From Myxococcales bacterium (GTDB lineage: Bacteria > Myxococcota_A > Polyangia > Polyangiales > Polyangiaceae), in assembly GCA_016794345.1 (NCBI GenBank), contig JAEUKE010000089.1, positions 1 to 64,000 of the forward strand: a DNA stretch of 64,000 bases, in the 5' to 3' direction. The position numbers and the translations under genes are program-made. Numbering within the stretch: the first letter of the stretch is position 1; every line of letters begins with the position of its first letter. This document shows, in pieces, positions 8,901-16,882 of the stretch. The notes beneath the pieces were generated by a model. That model had not been told where the DNA came from. It ran no database searches and saw only the letters and a list, made by a program, of their open reading frames with translations.

Positions 8901-11900
8901 AGGACGAGCCTCGCCACGTCCGCGTCGCCTTGTGCCTGGCCGCCGCGCAGCTCGCCACGGACCACGGGCTCGCGTCGTGGGCCCTCGACGCCGCCTGCCG
9001 CGTCCTCGCGCTCGAGCCCTGTCACCCCGAGGCGATCGCAATCGCCGAGATGCACGCGTCTCAGGTGGATCGAGGCGCCGAGGCGATCGACGGCATCTAC
9101 ACGGCGCTCGCGACGAGCGCGATGGGTGCGTACGGGCGCCGCGCGGCGCACTACCGCGCGGCGAGGCAGCTCGAGGCGCTCGGCGCGCCCAGCCGCGCGC
9201 TCTCCCATGCCCTCTCCGCGATCGAGGCGGTGCCGAACGAGGGGACCATCTTCGACCTCTTGCACCGGCTCGTCGACCCGGAGCGCGGGTCGTCCGAGGC
9301 GGTCACGCTCCTGGAGCGCCTCGGCGATCGCGGCCCACGGGAGGAGCGCGCGGCGTGGACGCGACGTGCGATCGACTTCTGCGGCTCGGACCGCGAAGGT
9401 CTCGTCCGACGGCTCGACGTCTCCATCCGTGGGCTCTCCGCGAGCCCGGAGGCGAGGCTCGTGGCGGCGGTGGAGGACGCCCTGGCGAAGCTCGCCGCGG
9501 ACGGCGGCATCCCCGAGGGCGTTCCAGCGCAGCTCGAGGACGTGGCGCGACGCGCGCTGCCCCACCTCGAGGGCCCGGACGGCGCGCGCACCGCGGCGCT
9601 GCTCGCCCGAGCCTTCGTCGCTTGTGACGCGCCCGTCCCGGCGATCGAGGCGCTCGAGCGCGCGGCGCGGGTCGACGGCGACGTGGAGATCTACGACCAG
9701 CTCCTGCCGATGGCGGAGGCCTTCGCTGCGGTCCCGGAGGAGGCGACGGGCTTCGCCCGCGGGGTGCTCGAGAGGACGAAGTCCAAACACGAGCTCGTCG
9801 GCCCGCCGCTCATTCGCCTCGCCGCGACCATCGCCGACAACGTCGCCGACGGCGCGACCTCGGAGGCGCTCTACGCGGAGCTCGAGCTGCGAGAGGCAGC
9901 GGAGAAGGAGCAGGCGGGCGCTCCGGCGCCCACCCACGAGGATCCGTTCGCGGATCCCGCGATGTTCGACTCCCTCCCGCCGGCCGACGCCGCGCCCGCC
10001 CCCGATCCTGACGTGAGTGTCATCTCCGCGTCGCCGGAGACGATCGAGACGGTCGGCGCTGCGCTCGGGGAGGCAGCCGCGCTCTCCGCGGCGGCCGGCC
10101 TCGAGCAGGAGTCGGAGGCCGAGACCACCCCCGACGTGGAGGTCGCTCCCCGGGAGGAGCTCCCGCCGCCCGCCGAGGCCGCGTCGCCGCGCGCGCCGGA
10201 GGTGGAGGCCATCCTCGCGGAGGTGCTCTCGGTGCCGCCGCCGGCCGTGTCGCCCGTGCCGTCGCCCCCGCCGCCCTCCGTCCGCTCGGTGGCCCCGCGC
10301 GACGGCTTCGCGGCGCTCTTCGACGAAGACGACGACGGCGGGCCCAGCTCGATGGAGGACGCCGAGCTCGCTCGCCGCGAGGCGGAGGCGCGCGATCGCG
10401 GCGACCACGAGGCCGTCTCCGAGCTCTTGCATCGACGGATCATCTCGTCGTCGTGGACGGAGCAGGTCCGCGTCCTGAAGCTCAGGCGCGCGGTGGTCCT
10501 CGACGAGCGCCTCTCGAGGCGCGACGACGCGAAGCGCGAGCTCGAGGAGATCCTCGTGGCCAACCCCGAGGATCGCAGCGCGCTCGCGCTCCTCGCCGAT
10601 CTGCACGCCAAAGGCGAGGCCCCGGCGCGCGCGGCCGCGCTGTGGGAGAGGCTCGCGGAGGCGCCAGGGCTCACCGAGGAGGAGCGCGTCGACTACTCGC
10701 TCCGCGCGGCGCGTTCCTTCCTGCACGCGGAGGACGCGGCGGCCGCGCTGCGCGTGACAGATCGGATCGGCGGCGCGTTCCTCGACGACGAGGCGCTGGC
10801 GATCCGGGTCGACGCGCTCCGCGCGCTCGGCGAAAAGCGCGGTTTGATCGACGCGATCGACCGGCTCGTCGCCGGCGGGCGCCTGGGCAACGAGGCGTGC
10901 GCCGAGCTGCTCGTCGAGGCCGCACGCGCCTCGGTCTCCCTCGGCGACGAGGCGAGCGGGCTCTCCCACGCGCGCCGGGCGCTCCGCTATGCGCCCGACT
11001 CGCCCGACGCGGCGCTCGAGTGCGCGCGGCTGGAGTACCGGACACGTGGGATGGGCACGCCGCGCGAGGCGCAGGCGGTCGTCGAGGCGCTCGGGGCGAT
11101 CGCCGATCGCCTCGAGCCCGCGTCCGTGGCGCTGCACACCTTCCTCCTGGCCGAGGCGCTCGACGTGATCCAGGGCGGCGGCGCCGGCATGCGGGAGCTC
11201 TCGAAGCGCCACGCCGAGATCGGCCCCGAACCTCTCCTCGCGCTGGGGATGGCGGAGCGACTCGCGCGCAGCCGCTCGTTCGGTTCGGCGGTCCCGCTCT
11301 TCGAGCGCGCCCTCGCGGGCGATCTGCTCGGCCTCCGAAGCAAAGGGCGCGTCGCCCTGGCCGGCGCCGACGCCGCGCTCCAGGGCGACGACCTCCCCGC
11401 AGCGGAGCGATTCCTCACCCTCGCGGAGGCGTTCCCCGAGCTCACGCCCCACGTGGAGCGGCGGAAGCGAGAGCTCGTCGCCCTCGCCGGGGAGACGGCG
11501 GAGGCTCGGCCCATCCTCGAAGAGCTCGCCCGTTCGACGAACGGGATCGCCAAGGCGCGTTTCCTCCACCGCCTCGGTCAGCTCACCGTCAAAGACGATC
11601 TGCCGGGCGCCATCGACCTCTACGAGGAGGCCATCCGCGCGTCGCGTCGTGACCGCCCCTTCGCGGAGAAGATCCGCAACGAGCTCATCGCGCTGCTGGA
11701 CGTGCACGGCCCGATCTCGGGCGTGGAGGTCGACGAGATCCCGCCGCCCTCCTCGAGCGCGGCCGAGCCAGCAGAGGAGCCTCCGCCGTCTTACGCGGTG
11801 CCCACGCCGCCCGTGCCCTCCTCGGATCCGGCGACGGATCGGCCCGCCGTGCTCGATCTCGGCTCAGCGAGCATGACAGAACCGTCGTCGATCGGCGCCT

Positions 11901-13192
11901 CACGAGCGCCGAGCGCCGAGGCCCAGCTCGAGATCGTCGGCGACGAAGACGTCGAGGACGACGCGGACGACGTCGAGGACGACGCGGACGACGTCGAGGA
12001 CGTGACCGAGGAGCAGGTGCTCACGGTGGCCCCGCTCGGCTCGCTCGCCCCGCCGGTCCGCCCGAACTTCGCCGACCCCGAAGAGGAGCGCCTCTTCGAG
12101 GAGCTCGTGCTCCGCGGACACGTGCACAGCGGGCTCGAGCTCGCGGCGAGCCTCGAAGAAGACGAGTCGCGCACCCGCGATTTGCTCGTGGTGCGCCGCC
12201 ACCTCGCCGCCTTGCAGCCAGGCCACCGCCCGACCATCGAGGCGCTGCGGGACGCGGCGCTCGCCGAACGCGACGAGGTCTACGCGAGGAGCCTCGAGCA
12301 CGTCCTGCGCATCTCGGCGAAGACACGCGTCACGCCGCCTCCCCTGGCCGCGCAGCCGCGGGAGCCGGAGCTCGTCCAGAACCTGCTCTTGCGCGGCGTG
12401 TCCTCGCGCGAGACCGAGGTGCTCGCGCTCGTCTGGGAGTCCGGCATGTACCGGCGCGATCTGGCGAGCTACGGCCTCTCGGGGGCGGACCGCGTCCCGC
12501 TGACGCTCCAGTCCGTGCTCGGCGAGATCTACTCGGAGCTCGCGGCGCACCTCGGCGCGCCGCGAGCTCTGTTCCACAAGCGGGGCAAGGGGCCGGTCTC
12601 GGTCGGGATCGCGCTCCTCTCCCAGCCGGCGCTCGTCGTCACCGGCGACGTGACGGAGCGGTCGACCGACCTCGCGTACGCGCTCGCGGCCGCACACGTC
12701 ACGGCGACGCAGGAGCTCGTGTTGGCCGCGAGCCTGCCGGACGCGCAGCTGAAGCGCCTCCTCGACGGTGTGGCCGCGGCGTTCGGGCCCGTGCGCCCGC
12801 CGTCGGATGACGCGCCGACCTCGTCGTCCGACGCGTTCCGCGCGGACGTCGCGCGGATCGCGGCGGAGCTCTGGCAGCGCGTCGGTCCTCGCGCCGATCG
12901 GCAGCTGCGCGAGCTCGCGGAGGCGGGCCCGTTCGATCTCGGCGTTGCGCGAGCCACGGCCCGGAGGGCGATGCGCCGGGCGGGGCTCTTTGCGTCGGGC
13001 GAGCTCGGGACGGCGCTCCGGTTCGCCGCCCTCGAGACCGGGGTGGACGAGGCGATCTTGCAGGATCCCGACGGGCTCGAGGCCCTCTGCAACGGACAGC
13101 CGGAGGCCGCCGACATCGTTCGGCTTGCGACCAGCCTCGAATACGCCGAAGCTCGCTGGCAAGCGCCCCCGCCGACCTCGCTGCGGCGCTGA
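5909..13192 (+). CDS. Giant TPR-repeat protein
   Basis: A cytoplasmic-looking protein of about 2,427 residues with no signal peptide or clear membrane segment. Most of it is helical repeats of TPR type, rich in Ala, Leu, Arg and Glu (for example EEAALEDLLRAFELDPSSVE near residue 205). Two low-complexity acidic/Pro linkers (about residues 1350-1480 and 1940-2050) divide it into three blocks. The second linker has a tandem DADDVED repeat. The last about 330 residues are less repeat-like and include SVGIALLSQPALVVTGD. The start is uncertain: TTG 5903, ATG 5909, or ATG 5960, the last with AAGGAGG at 5938-5944 but rather far away. The function is unknown; a large protein-interaction scaffold is an inference. 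The compositional bias also opens long false frames on the other strand. Confidence 0.88.
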   Translation: MQTRVAEPDQGGTRRTSMRPGPASSLPRFEGPIAYLAHLAAVLEDAVASGDTAREREASESLARALSSRGIELHLAVKLARRALALEDDPILRSDVAGWLAGLGDPGTAALELRAGAEVAPGTTRARTLTRVAVLLARANKPDSALLVLEEAAEADPSDPMPSELIGLLSSLAPEVVSADRGVRGYVDAAARRRDAGDEEAALEDLLRAFELDPSSVEAVDAVSSTLQGRGRVSAADELVREHALVLAELGRAADAARTHARRVSGALARHDAATAASVAIDLGLAESDSEVASKVDEALGRAGLWELVAARLELRARTGPDQAGAWAALARLHEGALPNADRATHALIGLLSADPTARSAVDALREHASRTGDHRSLAEGLLAALLRARSLGASPGAEPVWLDLARELADVAEGGLDDPRLAAWIYAELARASDADREQAEFGRIRLEARIAERSAELARAEALLDASGVEPSSDPRAASAGGVRDSAREARLANLRKLERLYGLSPDLADRSFAVLASIVRADPLDERAARSLDLAHARDPQADLRADLHESVVRARLEAPVSARERARLRSALAGVAFHGGAVDRALEEVAPLLEQPDMDAFGAAAVALFAAAAGSPRELARALSQLARSVSGPVAAIVHAAASESWHRAGAVAEARNAAEDALLADPGCARAASALARAASSLGGREGAVVLERALGVAVTRAWLCDALARCLESIGEVALAFAWTQRWLALTPGDPRAIAELVRRCQVGADSRRIADALAWVLASPAPPPPPASFLEALAALFSLERTKGGQLARRTLDVLGPRDETVRNRLLVLADEHGDEPLSIALLERHVATLPEPPAELYLDLAQRRLRAKDYGGAAREVLRAALVGGDPRAVLDLVDEVERRDAVDSILGSDGFVALAEARARGLSALLTEDEQPSSEAKAHVAQAWRSVAGARWDLARDPRGAEQALFTAAEQEVDRGFEQYARDLFELAAPDQAIGAIFERLIIEEDEPRHVRVALCLAAAQLATDHGLASWALDAACRVLALEPCHPEAIAIAEMHASQVDRGAEAIDGIYTALATSAMGAYGRRAAHYRAARQLEALGAPSRALSHALSAIEAVPNEGTIFDLLHRLVDPERGSSEAVTLLERLGDRGPREERAAWTRRAIDFCGSDREGLVRRLDVSIRGLSASPEARLVAAVEDALAKLAADGGIPEGVPAQLEDVARRALPHLEGPDGARTAALLARAFVACDAPVPAIEALERAARVDGDVEIYDQLLPMAEAFAAVPEEATGFARGVLERTKSKHELVGPPLIRLAATIADNVADGATSEALYAELELREAAEKEQAGAPAPTHEDPFADPAMFDSLPPADAAPAPDPDVSVISASPETIETVGAALGEAAALSAAAGLEQESEAETTPDVEVAPREELPPPAEAASPRAPEVEAILAEVLSVPPPAVSPVPSPPPPSVRSVAPRDGFAALFDEDDDGGPSSMEDAELARREAEARDRGDHEAVSELLHRRIISSSWTEQVRVLKLRRAVVLDERLSRRDDAKRELEEILVANPEDRSALALLADLHAKGEAPARAAALWERLAEAPGLTEEERVDYSLRAARSFLHAEDAAAALRVTDRIGGAFLDDEALAIRVDALRALGEKRGLIDAIDRLVAGGRLGNEACAELLVEAARASVSLGDEASGLSHARRALRYAPDSPDAALECARLEYRTRGMGTPREAQAVVEALGAIADRLEPASVALHTFLLAEALDVIQGGGAGMRELSKRHAEIGPEPLLALGMAERLARSRSFGSAVPLFERALAGDLLGLRSKGRVALAGADAALQGDDLPAAERFLTLAEAFPELTPHVERRKRELVALAGETAEARPILEELARSTNGIAKARFLHRLGQLTVKDDLPGAIDLYEEAIRASRRDRPFAEKIRNELIALLDVHGPISGVEVDEIPPPSSSAAEPAEEPPPSYAVPTPPVPSSDPATDRPAVLDLGSASMTEPSSIGASRAPSAEAQLEIVGDEDVEDDADDVEDDADDVEDVTEEQVLTVAPLGSLAPPVRPNFADPEEERLFEELVLRGHVHSGLELAASLEEDESRTRDLLVVRRHLAALQPGHRPTIEALRDAALAERDEVYARSLEHVLRISAKTRVTPPPLAAQPREPELVQNLLLRGVSSRETEVLALVWESGMYRRDLASYGLSGADRVPLTLQSVLGEIYSELAAHLGAPRALFHKRGKGPVSVGIALLSQPALVVTGDVTERSTDLAYALAAAHVTATQELVLAASLPDAQLKRLLDGVAAAFGPVRPPSDDAPTSSSDAFRADVARIAAELWQRVGPRADRQLRELAEAGPFDLGVARATARRAMRRAGLFASGELGTALRFAALETGVDEAILQDPDGLEALCNGQPEAADIVRLATSLEYAEARWQAPPPTSLRR
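11941..12003 (+). repeat. 21-bp in-frame tandem repeat coding an acidic linker
   Basis: Inside the giant TPR gene a 21-base unit (coding DADDVED) is repeated with almost no variation, flanked by partial copies, giving an Asp/Glu stretch in the second linker. Near-identical DNA copies indicate recent slippage expansion. It is a likely site of length variation between strains. Confidence 0.8.
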
Positions 13193-13378
13193 AGCCCCCC
13201 GAACGCCCATGGCCTCGCCGCCCTCTCTGCCGCCGTCGCACCCCCGCGCGGACGAGGTGTGCCGCGTCGCTCGCCCCACGCCGAGCGATCGCGGTGCGGG
13301 AGCATCAACCGCGACAGGCTTGTCAGGGGACGAGCGTGATGGCCTCGGGCTCGGTGCCCCGCCGCGCCGGAGAGCGAC

Positions 13379-13396
13379 CTTGGCACCCTTTTCGCT
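13379..13396 (+). promoter_or_regulatory. Sigma-54-like -24/-12 element
   Basis: CTTGGCAC is followed after five bases by TCGCT. The GG (13382-13383) and GC (13394-13395) dinucleotides are exactly 12 apart, as in sigma-54 promoters. The -24 part matches the TTGGCAC consensus fully; the -12 part has one mismatch (TCGC for TTGC). The predicted transcription start is at about 13407, which is also the proposed GTG start codon. No enhancer site was identified. It lies in an otherwise featureless 214-base gap. Confidence 0.4.
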
Positions 13397-13406
13397 ACTT
13401 GGTCGC

Positions 13407-14003
13407 GTGTCCCGACTCGCAATCACGCGAGCGCTTCTTTGGGCCGTCATGTCCGCTTCCGCCTGCCTCGTCACCTCGCAGCCGACCTTGGAGGAACCCG
13501 TTCCGACAAAGCCGTTCCTGGAGGTCGAGGGCGCCGACCCGGACCCGCGCCAGATCCTCGTCATCGACACCCCGGACAACGCCTTCACGGTCACGCTGTC
13601 GGCGAACGTGCGCTCGGAGGACGCCGAGAGCCCCGTCCAGGTTCGGGCCCTGCTCGACTACGGGACCTGCTTCCTGAACGGCGCGCCGTTCACCGCGTCC
13701 TTCAGCGGCAACGACGTGAGCGACGGCAGCATCGACGACCCGGTGCGGAAGGCGACGGTGAACGCGACCTTCGGAGCGGTGGTCCTTCAGCCGGGGTGCC
13801 ACCGTCTCACCTTGATGGCCTCGCACGATTTCGACGAGGGCACGGGTTGTCCGAGCGACCCCGACGACTTCACGCAGATCACGTGGACCGTCTTCCGCTG
13901 CAACTCGATGGTCTCGGGCGACTGCGACGGCTTCGATCCGGACACGTGCCCGCCGGTCCAGGCGAGCTGCACGAACTTCCAAGCCTGTCAGGTGCCGCAG
14001 TGA
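13407..14003 (+). CDS. Small lipoprotein, first gene of a coupled pair
   Basis: A 198-residue predicted lipoprotein of unknown function. The GTG start at 13407 was chosen because it gives a complete signal peptide (SRLAITRALLWAVM) with lipobox SASAC; the ATG at 13449 would destroy it. The mature part contains paired Cys residues and ends in a Cys-rich tail (GDCDGFDPDTCPP, then SCTNFQACQ), suggesting disulfides. Its stop overlaps the GTG of the next lipoprotein gene (GTGA), so the two are probably made together and may form a complex. There is no Shine-Dalgarno sequence; a sigma-54-like element sits immediately upstream. Confidence 0.75.
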   Translation: MSRLAITRALLWAVMSASACLVTSQPTLEEPVPTKPFLEVEGADPDPRQILVIDTPDNAFTVTLSANVRSEDAESPVQVRALLDYGTCFLNGAPFTASFSGNDVSDGSIDDPVRKATVNATFGAVVLQPGCHRLTLMASHDFDEGTGCPSDPDDFTQITWTVFRCNSMVSGDCDGFDPDTCPPVQASCTNFQACQVPQ

Positions 14004-15739
14004 CCGCGCGCTCTCTCGCTTGGCTCGCGCTCCTCGGGGTCGGCTGCAGCCTGCCCCTCGAAGACCAGACGCTGCCGTACCAGAACTCCTGCTCGGCGAC
14101 GGCCGACTGCGGCGCCGGGGCCGCGTGTGTCACGACCCCCGAAGGTGGTGTGTGTGCCGCGACGGAGACGGACCTCGGTCGGGTGTTCATCGAGGTCCGG
14201 TCGGGTGACGTCTCCGGCTCGACGACCTCGTTCCTCTTCACGGAGGCGCTGGTCCTCGATGCGCCGAGCGCGACGGGAATCGTTCGTGAGCTGGACCTGG
14301 AGCTCCCGGCGCTGGTGACGGTCAAGGGGTCGTTCCCGGCCTTGCCCGGCACGCTCGAGAGCTGCCGGCTGATGACGACCGAGGGCGTCACCTCGGTCCC
14401 GGTGAAGATCGAGCTCCGGTCGACCTCCGTGCTGCCGGGCATCCAGAACAAGCTCTCGGCTCTCTCCGAGATCGTCGGCGACGAGCACCTGTTCGAGCTC
14501 GATGTCCCGCCGGGGGTGTACGACGTCTACATCGCGCCGCGTGACCAGGAGGACAAGCCGGAGTGTGTCGCCGCGCCGCCACGTTTCTTCCCGTCGGGCC
14601 TCGAGGTCACGACCGAATACGGGTTCATCAACTATCGCCCGCGTGAGGAGCCGCCGAGCGAGCTCTCGGGCACCATCCAGGTGTCCTCTCCCGACGCGGT
14701 GGTCGGGTGGGAGCTCGAGGTCGTCGACCCCGTCCTCGGCAAGCCGCTCTCGCCGACCGTCGAGCTGGGAGAAGCGGTGGGTGGCGTCGTTCCGATCCCG
14801 CTCACCCCGTACAGCTACACCGCGCAGGCGTTGCTCCGTCTGCGCTCCCCGTCCGGCGATCTCACCGCCCACTGGGTGCTCGAGACGGTGAACAACGGCG
14901 GCGTGGTCGGCCTGTTGCTCAGTGACCTCCAGACCGGGCCGCTGCACCGAACCGCGACCGTCGTCGGCCCCGAAGGGCCGGTCGCGGGCGCGACGGTGAC
15001 GATCCAGAGTCGGGAGCTGACCGGCACGCCGAGCGAGACCGCCAACTACCGCCTCGTGACCGAGTCGGACCCCAGCGGTGTCATCGCCGTCGATCTCCCC
15101 CCAGGCACGTACCTCGTCAGCGTCGTGCCGACGAGCACGAGCTTCGGAACGTTCCTCGGCGAGTGGAAGGTCACCGCCGAGAACAACGGCGGCAACGGCA
15201 TCGGCTTCGAGCTGCCCCTCCAGCCGCTCCTCAAGGGCAGCGTCCAGACCGCAGGAGGAGAGCCCGCGGTCGGCGCGCCCGTGGTGGCCACGCCCTCGCA
15301 GACGTCGATGTCGACCTACTTCAAGCAGGCGCTGGAGGAGCTCTCGCTCGCGCCTCGGCAGTTCAACGGCACCGTGAAGAACGCGGGTGGCATCGAGCTG
15401 TTCGTGGATCCAGGAACGATCGACTTCTCCGTCCAGCTGGACTCGACGTCGGGCTACCCCTGGATCGTCAGGCCGCGTCTCGTCGTCCAGGAATGGACGG
15501 ACCAGACACAGGGCCTCGATCTCGGGCAGCTGCGGGTCTCGTATCCGGTCCTCGTCCGCGGCACGGTCCGATCGGGGTCGGGCCCCAGCTCGCTCGCGAC
15601 GGTTCGTGCGTGGGTCGACGCCAGCGGAGCCGCAGAAGCGGAGAAGTCGGGCGCCCTCGTCCAGATCGGCGAGACCATCGCGGACGAGTCGGGGCAGTTC
15701 TTCTTGCCGCTGCCGCCCACGGTCACGCAGATCCAGTAA
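14000..15739 (+). CDS. Large lipoprotein with carboxypeptidase-regulatory-like repeats
   Basis: A 579-residue predicted lipoprotein with signal peptide ending LLGVGC. A short Cys-rich segment (NSCSATADCGAGAACV) is followed by beta-rich stretches that look like carboxypeptidase regulatory/Cna-B-like folds (for example VVGPEGPVAGATVTIQS, LPPGTYLVSVVP, and LKGSVQTAGGEPAVGAPVVA). Such domains are structural or adhesive. The GTG start overlaps the previous stop by GTGA. Cotranscription and coupling with the 198-residue lipoprotein suggest they work together at the cell surface. No catalytic motif is visible. Confidence 0.82.
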   Translation: MTARSLAWLALLGVGCSLPLEDQTLPYQNSCSATADCGAGAACVTTPEGGVCAATETDLGRVFIEVRSGDVSGSTTSFLFTEALVLDAPSATGIVRELDLELPALVTVKGSFPALPGTLESCRLMTTEGVTSVPVKIELRSTSVLPGIQNKLSALSEIVGDEHLFELDVPPGVYDVYIAPRDQEDKPECVAAPPRFFPSGLEVTTEYGFINYRPREEPPSELSGTIQVSSPDAVVGWELEVVDPVLGKPLSPTVELGEAVGGVVPIPLTPYSYTAQALLRLRSPSGDLTAHWVLETVNNGGVVGLLLSDLQTGPLHRTATVVGPEGPVAGATVTIQSRELTGTPSETANYRLVTESDPSGVIAVDLPPGTYLVSVVPTSTSFGTFLGEWKVTAENNGGNGIGFELPLQPLLKGSVQTAGGEPAVGAPVVATPSQTSMSTYFKQALEELSLAPRQFNGTVKNAGGIELFVDPGTIDFSVQLDSTSGYPWIVRPRLVVQEWTDQTQGLDLGQLRVSYPVLVRGTVRSGSGPSSLATVRAWVDASGAAEAEKSGALVQIGETIADESGQFFLPLPPTVTQIQ

Positions 15740-15779
15740 CGCTGCTCGCTCTGCCCCTCTTTTTTGGTAGCCTCGAGGT

Positions 15780-16880
15780 TTGGTGGCACCGCCCCTTCCG
15801 CGCGACACCGATCGGGACCTGGCCGCAGCCCTGCACGAGGTCGGAAACGCCCTCACGGTCATGCTCGGCTGGCTCGAGGCCGCCGACGAGAGCGCGCGGG
15901 CCGAGTCGCTGGGCGACGCAGCCGAAGCCATCGGCGTCGCCCTGTCGCGCGCGCGCCGCGCGCACCGCATCGCCCGGCGCGCGATCGAGCTGCCCGGACC
16001 AGCCGACGGCGCGGACGCGTCGGCGACCACCGGCGAGCGCCTGGGGACGCTCATCGACGAGGCTCGGCGAGGTCTCCTGCACGAGGCGAAGCGGGCGGGG
16101 GTCGTCCTGACCCAACACGTGCCGGAGGACGCGGCCGGGGTCGTCGTCGGCTCCGGCGATCGCCTGCTTCAGATCGTGACGAACCTCGTCTTGAACGCCA
16201 TCGCCGTCACCCCGAGCGGTCGCGAGGTGCGCATCGAAGCGTCTGCTCCCGACGGCGCCGGCGCTCCGTCCGCCGTCGTCGCGGTGGTCGACGGCGGCCC
16301 CGGCATCCCGAGCGGCGAGCGGGCCCGTCTGTTTCAGCGGGGCGCGTCGGGCCGCGTGGGCGGCGCCGGCATCGGTCTCGCCCACGCCCAGGCGATCGCG
16401 CTCGAAGAGGGCGGCTTGCTCACCCTCGCCCCGTTCGAAGCCGGCGGCGGGGCCCGGTTCGAGCTCGCGTGGCCCCTGCACGAGGGCGCGCCGGTCACCG
16501 CGCCGCGCACGCTCCGCCCCGCCCAGCTCGACGGCATGCGCGTCGCGGTCCTGGAGGACGACGCGGCCATCGTCGAGCTGCTCGAGACCGTGCTCGTCGC
16601 CCGCGGCGCCGAGGTCGTCGCCGTCCCGAGCCTGGCCGCGCTCCGCTCGGCGCTCGGCGCGAGCCGGGTCGACGTCGCCCTGGTCGACGCGTCACCGCTC
16701 GGCGCCTCGCTCGAGGCCACGCTCGACGATCTGAAGCGCGACTTCCCCCACACCGATCTCGTGCTCATCTCCGGTAGCCCCGATCCGGGCGCCTCCGCCG
16801 AACGGCTCAGCGTGACCTGGATCCGCAAGCCGTTCGAGGTCTCGGAGGTCGTCGAGGTGCTGCGCCTCGTGAAGCGCTGA
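15780..16880 (+). CDS. Soluble histidine kinase fused to a C-terminal receiver
   Basis: A 366-residue protein starting at TTG 15780 (GTG 15783 is an alternative). It has no sensor domain or membrane segment. His19 in the H-box ALHEVGNALTVMLG is the phosphorylation site. The ATPase domain shows the N-box NLVLNAIAVTPSG, DGGPGIP and GGAGIGLAHA. The receiver begins near residue 253 with the acidic pocket EDD, Asp303 in ALVDASPLG and the conserved Lys in WIRKPFE. The kinase is therefore an input-less core plus receiver, likely a phosphorelay partner for another protein. TAGCCT at 15768-15773 lies six bases before the start. Confidence 0.88.
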   Translation: MVAPPLPRDTDRDLAAALHEVGNALTVMLGWLEAADESARAESLGDAAEAIGVALSRARRAHRIARRAIELPGPADGADASATTGERLGTLIDEARRGLLHEAKRAGVVLTQHVPEDAAGVVVGSGDRLLQIVTNLVLNAIAVTPSGREVRIEASAPDGAGAPSAVVAVVDGGPGIPSGERARLFQRGASGRVGGAGIGLAHAQAIALEEGGLLTLAPFEAGGGARFELAWPLHEGAPVTAPRTLRPAQLDGMRVAVLEDDAAIVELLETVLVARGAEVVAVPSLAALRSALGASRVDVALVDASPLGASLEATLDDLKRDFPHTDLVLISGSPDPGASAERLSVTWIRKPFEVSEVVEVLRLVKR

Positions 16881-16882
16881 GC

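Noticed and set aside
8216..11707. Minus-strand open frame of 1,163 codons
   Set aside because: It lies entirely inside the giant TPR gene and is Arg/Gly/Val-rich without domains. It is the antisense shadow expected in very G+C-rich coding DNA.
13193..13378. Possible small gene between the giant TPR gene and the lipoprotein pair
   Set aside because: Frames here continue from neighbouring shadows and have no start with a ribosome site, signal or recognisable content.
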